Shown piece after piece: positions 17,348 to 26,389 of a stretch of DNA of 64,000 bases. Position 1 is the first letter of the stretch; each line of letters begins with the position of its first letter. The notes under the pieces were generated by a model that was not told the DNA's origin, did no database searches, and saw nothing but the letters and a program-made list of their open reading frames with translations. Source of the DNA: DASZBX01 sp035943635. GTDB taxonomy: Bacteria > Actinomycetota > Actinomycetes > Streptomycetales > Catenulisporaceae. The position numbers and the translations under genes were made by a program. Location: contig DASZBX010000081.1 in assembly GCA_035943635.1 (NCBI GenBank), positions 4,059 to 68,058 on the forward strand, read 5' to 3'.

Positions 17348-20300
17348 CTACGTAGGCCGCCCAGACTGCGCGCTGCGCTCGGCAACGGCCCGGACCACCT
17401 CGATCCGAGACCCAAGCTGGAGCTTGCCCAGGATGTTCGACACATGGGTCTGCACCGTATGCCGGGACAACAACAACTGCGCCGCAATATCAGGATTCGA
17501 CCACCCCTGGCCGACCAACTGCGCGATGTTCGCCTCGCTCGCGGTAAGCGCGCCCCAGCCGGTCGACTCCCGCCGGTGGGCGCTGCGCGGTCCGCGGCGA
17601 ACCCCGTGCGCTCGCAACCGTGCATCGGCACGCCGTATATCCCTGACCGCACCCATCTGCGCGTACAGCTCGACTGCCGCGGTCAGCGCCGCCCGCGCCC
17701 GCACCGGGTCGGCGGCACGGCCTGCGCTACCGGCCGCCAACCGGGCCGCGGCGTCCTCGGAGGCGGCGGCCGAGTCGAACAGCCACGAGGACGCGGCAGC
17801 GTTCTCGGCGACGGCGAGCAGTTCCTCGGGATCATCGTCGACCTGGGCGCGGCACCACCGGGCGATGGTGACCCGGCGCGACCCGGCGCCCTCACCCGCC
17901 TTGTCCTGCAGCAGCCGCGCGACGGTCTCGGCCAGTTCGCGATCCCCGGCCGTCAGCGCCATCCGGACCATCGCGGGCGCCTGCTCGTCGCGCAGGAACA
18001 GTTCGTTGTACTGCCCGTCGAGCAGGGAGGCCAGGATCTCCAGGGCCCGGACCGGGTCCCCGTCCGCCTCGGCCACCGCGGCCCGGGCCGCATTGACCGG
18101 TCCGGCCGAGCGGTCGGCGCCCGGCATTCCGGCCACCACTGCCCGTTCGACCTCGGCCAAAGCCAGAGCGGCGCGTTCCCGCTCGCCGCGGTGCACGTGG
18201 AGTTGCACCCTGAGACTGTTCGCACGCAGCTGTTCCGGCAGCGGCAGGCTCTCCGGGTCGATCCCGTCCAGGTGGACCAACGCCTCATCCCACGCTCCGC
18301 GCAGCTGCGCGATCAAGGCGGCGCGGAGCAATACCATCCCAGTGCGCACGGTGCCGAGACGTTCGCCGAGCAGCAGCAGCCGGTCCAACAGGGTACGGAA
18401 TCCGTCCGGGTCGCCACTCTCATACAGCCAGATCATCCGGTTCGCGGTCACCACGATCCGCAAGTCGGCCGATTCGGAGTCGTCGCCGAGCGCGGCGAGC
18501 GCAGCACCGGTGTGTTCGATCGCCTGCTCCAGCGGCGCGGAGATAGAAGCCGCGTGGTGCGCCATCGCGGTGGTCAGCGGGTCCCCGGCGGCGTGCGCCT
18601 GCGCGATGGCGTCGGCCGCGACGCTGCGGGCCGTGCCCGTCTCCCCGGTCTGCGAACACGCCAGGGACGACAGGGCGAGCAGTCGCGCCCGCCAGGCGAG
18701 CGGGAGTTCATCATCGGACAGCGCTTCCCGCGCCATCTCGATCACCTGTTGCCAGCGGCCGGTCCGCAGCACCGCGCGGACCGCGAGTTCGGTCATCCGG
18801 GCGGCGAGTTCGACGTCGCCGCGGCGGCGGGCCACCCGGGTCGCGACGTCGATGGCCTCCTCGTCCCGTCCGGCCAGGTACAGCGCCCGGGCCAGGTGGG
18901 TCGCGAGGGTCTGCCACTGCTGTGATTGCTCGTCGGTCGGGTCGATGGCCTGTTCGGCGGAATGCACGGCGCGTTGGAGCAGTTGCGCGGACACCGAGGG
19001 CATGCCGTCGAGCACGGCGCGCGGAATCCGGGCGAGCCAATCCACGGCCCAGCTGCCGAGTTCCTCGTCGGCGGCGTGCAGGTGCGTCACCACCGAGTCG
19101 GGCGCCGCGCCGCGTTCGGCCAGCACGCGCGCGATGTGGCCATGCAACAAACGCCGCATTCCGGCCGGGACCTGCCAGGCCAGCGCCTGCCGGATCAGTT
19201 CGTGGCTGAACGCCGGCCGCGCGCCGCCGCGCACCACGCCCGCGCGTTCGGCCTCGGCCAACGCCCGGCTGACGCTGTCCGGCTCGGCCACGGCGACCGC
19301 GGACAGTTGGTCCGGGTCGAACTGCGCGCCGAGCAGCGCGGCCAGGCGCAGCATGCTGACGGCTTCGTCGGACAGGAAGCCCAGGCGGCGGCCGATCGCC
19401 TCGGCCAGCGAGTCCGGAGTCGCACCGGGCGGACCGGTGAACTCCGCGGTCAGGTGGGCGGCGGGCTGTGCGGGTGGTCGTGCGGCGAGGTGGGTGGTGC
19501 CCGGCTTGGGTGAGCTCGGGTAGCCGGGCGGTGCGGCGGTGGTACTCGCGGCAGTGGCGGTATTGGCAGCGTCGGTGGCATTGGATCTGCTGCCAGTGCC
19601 AGTATTGGTGCCAGTGCCAGTGCTGGTGCCAGTGCCAGTGCCAGTAATGGTGCTGGCGCCGGTATTGATGCTGGCACCGGTGCCAGTGTTGGTGTTAATG
19701 CCAGTGCCGGTGTTGGTGCCGGTGCCGGTGTTGGTGTTGGTGTTGGTGTTGGTGTTGGTGGCGGTGGCGGTGGCGGGGATGGAGATGGTGCTGGCTGCGG
19801 TAGCCGCGATGGTCACCAGTCCGTCGCCGAGTAAGGCATCGATCAGGGTTCGGATATACAGCGGATTGCCGCCGGCGCGCGCGAGTTCGGCCCGCAGTCG
19901 GGTGCCGGGCATGGCACCCGTCAACGTGGCGGACAGTCGGGCTACGTCCTCGTCGGCGAGCGCTGGCAGGTCGAGCCGGGTGTGCGAGCGGCGGTCGAAT
20001 CCGGCGCTGAGTCCCGGCCTGGCGGCTATCGCGCGCAGGCGGTCTACCGCTTCTCGGCGCGGCGCCGGGCGGGCCGTGCCGACCAGCAGCAGTGGGATCT
20101 GGCCGGTGGCTCGGGCCAGTCGGGCCCACACGCGGAGACTTGGATCGTCGGCCCATTGAAGGTCCTCGGCCACCAGCAGGACTGGGCTGTGTGCGCACAT
20201 CGTGTCCACTGCCGCGAGCATTCGTTCTTGGGCGGCGAGCAGCGGGTTGGCGGCCTGTTCTGATGCGGCAGTGCCCTCGGCGGACACGGCCCCGGAATGG

Positions 20301-20923
20301 TCGGCGGCGACAACGCCTGTGACTACGGCTGCGCCAACGCCTGCGGCTGCGGCTGCGGCTGCGGCTGCGGCTGCGGCAACACCTGTGACTGCGTCTGCGA
20401 CGCCTGCGGCTGCGGATTGGCTGAGGGAAACCCCGGGCTGGTCTTGGGCGTTCTCTTCGGCTACTCGGCCCGGTTCGGCATGCCGGGGAGATGGGATGCG
20501 GCCGCGCAGCAGTTCCGCGATTTCGGCGTGTTCCGGGTCGTCGGAACGGCTCGACACGCCCAGACAGGCAGCCATCAGGCGTAGCGGGAAGTCTGCCAGC
20601 AGTTCGTCACCAGCCGCTCTCAGCACCCGTACGCCACCTCGTGCAACCCGGGCTACCAGCGCGTCCACCAGCGCGGTCTTGCCGATTCCGGCTTCGCCGT
20701 CTATCCACAGCACGCCGCCGCGTCCGGATATCAGCGCGTCGGCCAAGGCGTGGGCGGCGTCGAGTTGCTCCTCGCGGCCGACCAAGAGCGGTCCGGAAGC
20801 ATGAGGTTCTGACCTGGAAGTCACAGAATTGCGAGACATGGAACCGCCGGGGTCGGAACCGGTCCCGTCCGGCCGGACTTCTGGATCAGTCGTCGCTGCC
20901 GCCGCGCTTGCCACATCTGTCAC
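17348..20923 (-). CDS. Large ATP-binding LuxR regulator (LAL family), repeat-expanded
   Basis: A 1191-aa STAND-type activator. Walker A (GEAGIGKTAL) is near residue 77, Walker B (LLVAEDLQWAD) near 250, a long helical TPR-like region occupies the middle, and the LuxR HTH lies in the last 65 residues. Compared with its paralogue at 21169-24159 it has two insertions: an Ala run around residues 182-195 and a Thr/Asn/Gly/Ser simple-repeat linker around 383-444, between ATPase and effector parts. GTG at 20923 is taken as start; an ATG 28 codons inside is possible. It is divergent from its paralogue. Confidence 0.85.
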   Translation of the reverse strand: MTDVASAAAATTDPEVRPDGTGSDPGGSMSRNSVTSRSEPHASGPLLVGREEQLDAAHALADALISGRGGVLWIDGEAGIGKTALVDALVARVARGGVRVLRAAGDELLADFPLRLMAACLGVSSRSDDPEHAEIAELLRGRIPSPRHAEPGRVAEENAQDQPGVSLSQSAAAGVADAVTGVAAAAAAAAAAAAGVGAAVVTGVVAADHSGAVSAEGTAASEQAANPLLAAQERMLAAVDTMCAHSPVLLVAEDLQWADDPSLRVWARLARATGQIPLLLVGTARPAPRREAVDRLRAIAARPGLSAGFDRRSHTRLDLPALADEDVARLSATLTGAMPGTRLRAELARAGGNPLYIRTLIDALLGDGLVTIAATAASTISIPATATATNTNTNTNTNTGTGTNTGTGINTNTGTGASINTGASTITGTGTGTSTGTGTNTGTGSRSNATDAANTATAASTTAAPPGYPSSPKPGTTHLAARPPAQPAAHLTAEFTGPPGATPDSLAEAIGRRLGFLSDEAVSMLRLAALLGAQFDPDQLSAVAVAEPDSVSRALAEAERAGVVRGGARPAFSHELIRQALAWQVPAGMRRLLHGHIARVLAERGAAPDSVVTHLHAADEELGSWAVDWLARIPRAVLDGMPSVSAQLLQRAVHSAEQAIDPTDEQSQQWQTLATHLARALYLAGRDEEAIDVATRVARRRGDVELAARMTELAVRAVLRTGRWQQVIEMAREALSDDELPLAWRARLLALSSLACSQTGETGTARSVAADAIAQAHAAGDPLTTAMAHHAASISAPLEQAIEHTGAALAALGDDSESADLRIVVTANRMIWLYESGDPDGFRTLLDRLLLLGERLGTVRTGMVLLRAALIAQLRGAWDEALVHLDGIDPESLPLPEQLRANSLRVQLHVHRGERERAALALAEVERAVVAGMPGADRSAGPVNAARAAVAEADGDPVRALEILASLLDGQYNELFLRDEQAPAMVRMALTAGDRELAETVARLLQDKAGEGAGSRRVTIARWCRAQVDDDPEELLAVAENAAASSWLFDSAAASEDAAARLAAGSAGRAADPVRARAALTAAVELYAQMGAVRDIRRADARLRAHGVRRGPRSAHRRESTGWGALTASEANIAQLVGQGWSNPDIAAQLLLSRHTVQTHVSNILGKLQLGSRIEVVRAVAERSAQSGRPT
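19591..19775. repeat. In-frame hexamer minisatellite inside the LAL gene
   Basis: On the coding strand this tract is built from ACCAAC, ACCGGC and related hexamers, giving alternating Thr-Asn and Thr-Gly. Because the unit is six bases, copy-number change alters only linker length and never the frame. A second tract of GCGGCT units (20337-20378) encodes the Ala run of the same protein. The neighbouring paralogue has neither. Confidence 0.8.
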
Positions 20924-21168
20924 GTCTGCTGCTCTCGCTGTCTGGCCCGGATTCCGGATCAGATTACTGTGGCGAGGGGCTGCGATCGGCCAAGTCCGTA
21001 AAGGTCGGAGGAGTTCTTCCCACTTTCAAGGCTCCAGACCGACCATTCGGTCGACCCCGCCGGTATACGGCCCAACTCAGTGCACTACACTGCGTCCCGA
21101 CCCTCGCCACCTGCGCAACCCGGCAGATTGGCCCGGCAGGACGGCCGCAGAGACTGAGGTGGTGGCGG

Positions 21169-24159
21169 ATGAGTTCGGCCGACCTCCGGAAGCCGACTTT
21201 CAGCAGCCCGGGTTGCGAATCGTCGCTGGTCGGTCGCGATGACGAGCTCAGTCTGGCCGGGCGTTCGCTGGCCGCATTGGCGGACGGGCGCGGCGGCATC
21301 CTGTGGATCGAGGGCGAGCCAGGGATCGGCAAGAGTGCCCTGGCCGCGGAGGTCGAGCGTCGGGCCACAACCATCGGCGTCGACATCCTGCGCGGCTCCG
21401 GGGATGCGTTGCTGCAACCATTCCCGCTGCGGCTGATGGCAGCCTGTCTGGGCGTCCCGGGACGCGGCGAGCAGGCGACCGGGCCGGATGCGACCGCCCT
21501 GAGCGAGATCGCGGAGTTGCTCGGCGGCAGGCAGCCCAGGGCCGACGTCGCCGATCCGGTGTTGGCCGCGGCCGAACGCATGCTGGACCTGATCGATCGC
21601 CGCTGCGCGCGCGGACCGGTGTTGTTGACCGTCGAGAACCTCCAGTGGGCCGACCACTTCAGCCTTCAGGTGTGGAACCGGTTGGCGTATGCCGTGGACC
21701 AGGTCCCGCTGCTGCTCGTGGGCGTGTTGCGGCCTGGGCCGTCCCGGCCGGCGGTCGAGCGGCTGCGGGCTACCGCGCTGGGCCTCGGCGGCGTGTTGGT
21801 ACGTCCGGGGCCACTGTCGGATCGGGCCGCGGTTCAGTTTGCCGCGCAGGTCATCGGTGCGGCGCCCGGTCCTCGGCTGCGCGTGGAACTGGCCCGGGCG
21901 GCCGGGAATCCGCGCTATCTCAACGAACTGCTCCGCGCGCTGGCTGAGGCGGGGTTGATCGCGGCCCGGGATGGCGTCGCGGAGTTCGACGGCGCAGCCG
22001 GCGTCACCCCGGGATCGCTGACTGCCGCGATCGGGCGGCGGCTGGACTTTCTCGATCCGCAGACCCTGGACGCGTTGCGCACCGCGGCCCTGCTGGGCAC
22101 CGAATTCGACGCAGGCCAGGCGGCGGTCGCGGCCGGACTGCCGGTCTTGCTGCTCGCGCACGCGATGGCACAGGCCAAGGCTGCGGGCATCGTCGTGGCG
22201 GGTGGGGAACGGATGGCGTTCCGGCACGAACTCGTTCAGCAGGTGTTGGTTGAGCAGTTCGCTCCACCGGCTCGTCGGGTGCAGCGGGCTCGGATCGCCC
22301 AGCTGTTGGCCCAGGGCGGTGCTGGAGTGGAGGCGGTCGCCGCGCAGTTGATGGCGGACTCGGCCGTTCCTGGTGCCTTGGCCGGACTGGACGAACCAGC
22401 TGGCCCGAGCGGACTGGTCGGGCCGGCTGGACCGCGCCGGCCGGCCGGACTGGATGACTGGGCGGTGGACTGGCTGGCCGGGCTCCCGCTCTATGCGCTC
22501 TACGCCGCGTTAGAAGTATCTGCCGAGTTGCTGACCCGGGCGGTCAGGCCGCTCGAACCGGGCACGCTGCGCTGGGACGCCCTGGCTGGCCGGTTGGCCC
22601 AGGTCCTGCTGCTGCTCGGCCAGGACGACGACTTGATCGAATTCGCCTCGGTGGCGGCCGGGCTGACGGGCGATCCGGTGTTGGCCGCGCAGCTGCGTCT
22701 GACAGTCGTGCGGGCTGCGGGCCGGAACGGTCGGCCGGGCTTCGCGGTCGACATGGCCCGGCAGGCGCTCGCGCAACCGGACCTGCCGCTGCGGCTGCGG
22801 GCCCGGCTGGAGGCCTGGCAGTCCGTGGCGCACACCGTGGCCGGTGAATCCCCAGAGGGCCGGGAAGCCGCACACCGGGCCTTGACCGAGGCGCGCACGT
22901 CGCAGGACCCGCTCGCCGTGGCCTACGCACACCACGCGACCGCCCTGTGCGCCACGACCGCCGAAGGGATCGGGCACATCGACGAGGCGCTGTCGATGCT
23001 CGGCTCCGACGCCGAGTCCACCGATATCAGGGTCCTGTTCACACACGACCGGCTGATCCGGCTCGCACAGCTGGGCCGGATACCCGAGTACGAAGCTGCG
23101 CTGCCAGCAGCGCTGATGCTCGCCGAGCGGGTCGGCACGCCGCGGGCCACCAGCCTGTTCGGCGCCGCCGCTCAGGTGGCGTTCCGCCGCGGCGACTGGG
23201 ACGCGACCCGGCGGCACCTGAAAAATGTCGACCCCGCCTACCTTTCCGCACCGGGCGGATTCCACCTACACGGCTTGGGCGCCATCGAAGCCTTACACCG
23301 GGCCGACCGCACGCGGGCCACGGCACACCTGGCCGCGGTCGAAGCGGTCATCGGCCCCGGTTTGAAAACCGCGGTGCCGCGCGCGGTGTACATCTTCGAA
23401 GCCCGAGCCCTGCTCGCCGAGGCGGAAGGCGAGCCCGCGCGCGCCTTGGCCCTGCTGGCCACCTGGCTCGACACACCCCCGGGCCTGCGCCGCGACGAAC
23501 GCCTGGATGAGGCCCCGACCCTGGTCAGGCTGGCCCTAGCCGAAGGCGAGCCGGACGTGGCCCGGCAAGCGCTGGAGATGATCGAGGCCGCTGCCCGCGC
23601 GGAACCCCTGATCCTGCGGTTGACGGCCGCCCGCTTCTGCCGGGCCCAGATCAAGGATGACGTCGCCGAGCTGACCGCCATCGCAGAGATCTACCAGACA
23701 CAAGGCTGGCCGCTACACGCAGGCGCGGCATGGGAGGAGACCGCGGTGCGCCTGGCCCGGGTCGGCGAGGTCGTCCCAGCCCGCGGCACGCTGACTCGGG
23801 CCGTGCGCACGTACGCCGACCTGGGCGCAGAATGGGACGTGCGCAGGGCGGACGGTCGGCTGCGCGCACTCGGCGTCCGGCGCGGCCCACGCAGCGCTCA
23901 TTCGCGCGAGAAAACCGGCTGGGGCGCCCTGACCGCGAGTGAGGCGCACATCGCCCGGTTGGTCGGCGCCGGGTGGTCGAATCCTGACATCGCCGCCGAG
24001 CTGAGCCTGTCCCTGCGTACCGTGCAGACCCACGTGTCGAACATCCTGGCCAAGCTGCAACTGCACTCACGCCTCGACGTGGTCCGCGCGATCGCCGGAA
24101 CCGACGCTGCCGGGGCCGAGCCGCCGGTCCGGGTTTCCAGACTGGACCTGCCGATATAG
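21169..24159 (+). CDS. Large ATP-binding LuxR regulator (LAL family), compact paralogue
   Basis: A 996-aa protein paralogous to the one encoded divergently. Walker A GEPGIGKSAL is near residue 48. The Walker B region reads LLTVENLQWAD, with Asn where the partner has Asp. A TPR-like middle follows, then the linker RRGPRSAHSREKTGWGALTA and a C-terminal HTH (SLRTVQTHVSNILAKLQ), both nearly identical to the paralogue. The ATG at 21169 has GAGG ten bases upstream and is where similarity begins. A 245-base gap separates the two starts, so they probably share a control region. The regulated genes are not apparent. Confidence 0.87.
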   Translation: MSSADLRKPTFSSPGCESSLVGRDDELSLAGRSLAALADGRGGILWIEGEPGIGKSALAAEVERRATTIGVDILRGSGDALLQPFPLRLMAACLGVPGRGEQATGPDATALSEIAELLGGRQPRADVADPVLAAAERMLDLIDRRCARGPVLLTVENLQWADHFSLQVWNRLAYAVDQVPLLLVGVLRPGPSRPAVERLRATALGLGGVLVRPGPLSDRAAVQFAAQVIGAAPGPRLRVELARAAGNPRYLNELLRALAEAGLIAARDGVAEFDGAAGVTPGSLTAAIGRRLDFLDPQTLDALRTAALLGTEFDAGQAAVAAGLPVLLLAHAMAQAKAAGIVVAGGERMAFRHELVQQVLVEQFAPPARRVQRARIAQLLAQGGAGVEAVAAQLMADSAVPGALAGLDEPAGPSGLVGPAGPRRPAGLDDWAVDWLAGLPLYALYAALEVSAELLTRAVRPLEPGTLRWDALAGRLAQVLLLLGQDDDLIEFASVAAGLTGDPVLAAQLRLTVVRAAGRNGRPGFAVDMARQALAQPDLPLRLRARLEAWQSVAHTVAGESPEGREAAHRALTEARTSQDPLAVAYAHHATALCATTAEGIGHIDEALSMLGSDAESTDIRVLFTHDRLIRLAQLGRIPEYEAALPAALMLAERVGTPRATSLFGAAAQVAFRRGDWDATRRHLKNVDPAYLSAPGGFHLHGLGAIEALHRADRTRATAHLAAVEAVIGPGLKTAVPRAVYIFEARALLAEAEGEPARALALLATWLDTPPGLRRDERLDEAPTLVRLALAEGEPDVARQALEMIEAAARAEPLILRLTAARFCRAQIKDDVAELTAIAEIYQTQGWPLHAGAAWEETAVRLARVGEVVPARGTLTRAVRTYADLGAEWDVRRADGRLRALGVRRGPRSAHSREKTGWGALTASEAHIARLVGAGWSNPDIAAELSLSLRTVQTHVSNILAKLQLHSRLDVVRAIAGTDAAGAEPPVRVSRLDLPI

Positions 24160-24161
24160 CC

Positions 24162-24199
24162 GCGACGGCCCAGAAGGCAGGTGCCCTCGGAGCCGTCGC
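24162..24199 (+). terminator. Hairpin after the compact LAL gene
   Basis: GCGACGGC pairs with GCCGTCGC across a 22-base loop that itself can form a short GGCA/TGCC hairpin. It starts three bases after the stop codon and separates the gene from the convergent GH3 remnant. Confidence 0.5.
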
Positions 24200-24233
24200 A
24201 GGACTCTCATCCACCTGGCCCCACTCTCTCAGA

Positions 24234-25341
24234 TCAGTCCATTGCGGTGTCCGTGATGGCCGAGCCGAGTGTGATCGTGCCGGTCAGCGGCAGGCTGCGC
24301 GAGGAATCGCCGACCAGGATCTGGTAGCTGCCCGCCCCGGCGATTCAGTTGTTCGAGGTGGTGTTCCACGACGCGAGGTCGTGGGCGGTCACCGTGAACG
24401 TCACCTGCGCCGACGCCCCGGGATTCAACGTCACCCGCTGGAATCCCTTGAGCTGGAGCGGAGGTTCCCCTGCCGCGGCCGGATCGTCGACGTACAGCTG
24501 CGCGACGTCGGCGCCCGCCTTGCTGCCGGTGTCGGTCACCGTGGCGGTGACGGTCGCCGAGTTGTTCACCATCGGGCCCACCGAGATCTTGCTGTAGGCG
24601 AACGACGTGTACGACAGTCCGAACCCGAACGGGAACAGCGGGCTCACGTTGTTCGCGTCATACCAGCGGTACCCGATGTCCAGCCCCTCGGAGTACTGCG
24701 TCAGACCATTGACGCCCGGCCACTGCGCCGCGGTGTTCGCCGGCAGTGCGGTGAGCGAGGTCGGGAACGTCATCGGCAGCTTGCCGGACGGGTCCACGTC
24801 GCCGAACAGCAGCGCCGCGATCGCCTGGCCGTACTCCTGGCCCTGTCATCGCGCCCATCAGCTGCGCGACCCGGGTGGCCACCGGCGTGTTCGGCTCATT
24901 GAGCCACGGGCAGATGCCCGGCGCCGACTGGGCGGGCGGCGACGGGATGGTCGCGGTGACGCCGCCGACCGTGTAGACCTGGATCTGGAACGCGCTCGCG
25001 TACGCGGCCTCCCACTGCAGGACGACCTGGCAGATCGGTACCGCCGAGCCGAGGTCCACCTCGAGCCACTGCGGGTCACTGAACGCACTGGACCAGCGGG
25101 CGGCGGTGTTCCCGTCGGTGGCCACGGTCGCCGGGAACTGGGCCGACTCCACCGAGGAGGCGGTGGTCGGCTGGCCCTGGGACAACAGCGTGGACGCGGC
25201 GTGCGCGGGCGCGGCGCCTGCTCCGGGGAACGCGGCGATCAGCGCGAGCAGCACGATCCCGCCGACGGGAGCGGAGACTTTGCCGAAACGGGAAGCGACG
25301 CGGCGGTGGCCGCGGCGGCCGGCGGACCGGTTGATCGGCAA
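24234..25341 (-). pseudogene. Secreted GH3 beta-glucosidase-like gene, inactivated by deletions and a nonsense change
   Basis: The gene order of an intact enzyme is still readable. There is a signal segment (GIVLLALIAAFPGAGAAPAHA region), a shortened F5/8-type C domain (ATVATDGNTAARWSS, DPQWLEVDLGS), the first residues of the GH3 domain (RVAQLMGAMT), then its very end (GQEYGQAIAALLFGD) and a fibronectin-III-like domain. About 400 catalytic residues are missing at a junction near 24842, and the frame changes there. The F5/8 domain has lost its middle near 24985. In the last domain a TGA at 24345-24347 interrupts NN-x-IAGAGSYQ, and the frame continues open to 24234. The start codon is uncertain. 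Confidence 0.8.
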
Positions 25342-25411
25342 TTCGGCCGCACTCGGCGGATCCGAGCGGCCGGGGAGGTGTCGCCGCGGGGGAAAAGGGA
25401 ACGGGGCTGGT

Positions 25412-26389
25412 GTGATCAGCGTGCTCTTCGCGCTCCTGACGGCCCTGAGCAACGCCATGGCTTCCGTCTTCCAGCGCCAGGCGGCGGCCGAGGCTCCGGC
25501 CGGCCGTTCCTTCCACCTGTCCTTGTTCGCCTACCTGCTGCGCCGCAAGGTGTGGTTCGCCGGGATCGGCATGACCGTCGCGGCGGCGTTGTGCCAGGCC
25601 ACGGCCCTGGCCACCGGGCCGATCGCGCTGGTGCAGCCGTTGTTCATCATCGAGTTGCCGCTCGCGCTGCTGTTCGGCGGGCTGATGATGCGCCGGCGGC
25701 TGCCGCGCCATTCGTGGTCGGCGGTGGGGGTGGTGACCTTCGGGCTGATAGTGGTGCTGGTGTGTGCGGCGCCGTCGGGGGCGGGCGACCGGGCCCCGGC
25801 CGGGCTGTGGGTGCTCGCGCTGATCGCGACCGGCGGGTTCGAGGCGGTGCTGCTGACGGCGGCGCTGCGGACCCGCGGGCAGAGCCGGGCCGCGTTGCTG
25901 GGGTTGGCCGCGGCCTGCGGGTATGCCCTGACCGCGGCGTTCATGAAGCAGGCGATGGCCGCGCTGGACCAGGGTGTGGCGGCGTTCTTCAGCACCTGGC
26001 AGTTGTACGCGACCGCGGCGGCCGGGGTCGGGTCGCTGTTCCTGTTGCAGAACGCCTTGCAGGCGGGCACGCTGGTCGCCTCGCAGCCGATGCTGACGAT
26101 GGGCGACGCACTGATCAGTGTCTGCCTGGGTGTGCTGCTGTTCGGTGAGACGATCCGGCTCGGCTGGTGGCTGGTGCCGGAGGTCGCGGGTCTGGCCGTG
26201 ATCGCGGTCGGGTACGTGGAACTGTCCCGTTCGCCGCTCGCGGCGGGCATAATCCAGGACGGCGAGGCGCCGGGCCAGGACGGCAGTGTGCCCGACGGCG
26301 ACGGCGGCACCGGCAGCGAGAAGCCGACCGAGCTGGACGACGAGCCGTGCACCGACGGGCCGAAGGCGGGCCCGCGGATCGCCGCCTAG
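25412..26389 (+). CDS. DMT-superfamily (EamA-like) membrane transporter
   Basis: A 325-aa integral membrane protein with about nine or ten hydrophobic helices and a hydrophilic Asp/Gly/Glu-rich tail. It resembles the DMT family proteins of actinomycetes that export metabolites. The early helix has LSNAMASVFQRQAA. The two-fold repeat of the family can be seen in PIALVQPLFIIELPLAL and TLVASQPMLTMGDALIS. GTG at 25412 is used, with AAAGGGA upstream. Its stop overlaps that of the convergent hydrolase in the palindrome CTAG. The cargo is unknown. Confidence 0.85.
   Translation: MISVLFALLTALSNAMASVFQRQAAAEAPAGRSFHLSLFAYLLRRKVWFAGIGMTVAAALCQATALATGPIALVQPLFIIELPLALLFGGLMMRRRLPRHSWSAVGVVTFGLIVVLVCAAPSGAGDRAPAGLWVLALIATGGFEAVLLTAALRTRGQSRAALLGLAAACGYALTAAFMKQAMAALDQGVAAFFSTWQLYATAAAGVGSLFLLQNALQAGTLVASQPMLTMGDALISVCLGVLLFGETIRLGWWLVPEVAGLAVIAVGYVELSRSPLAAGIIQDGEAPGQDGSVPDGDGGTGSEKPTELDDEPCTDGPKAGPRIAA

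Noticed and set aside
15401..18925. A 1174-codon plus-strand open frame across two minus-strand regulators.
   Set aside because: It is antisense to recognisable LuxR and LAL domains and has Arg/Pro/His-rich composition typical of shadow frames in high-GC DNA.
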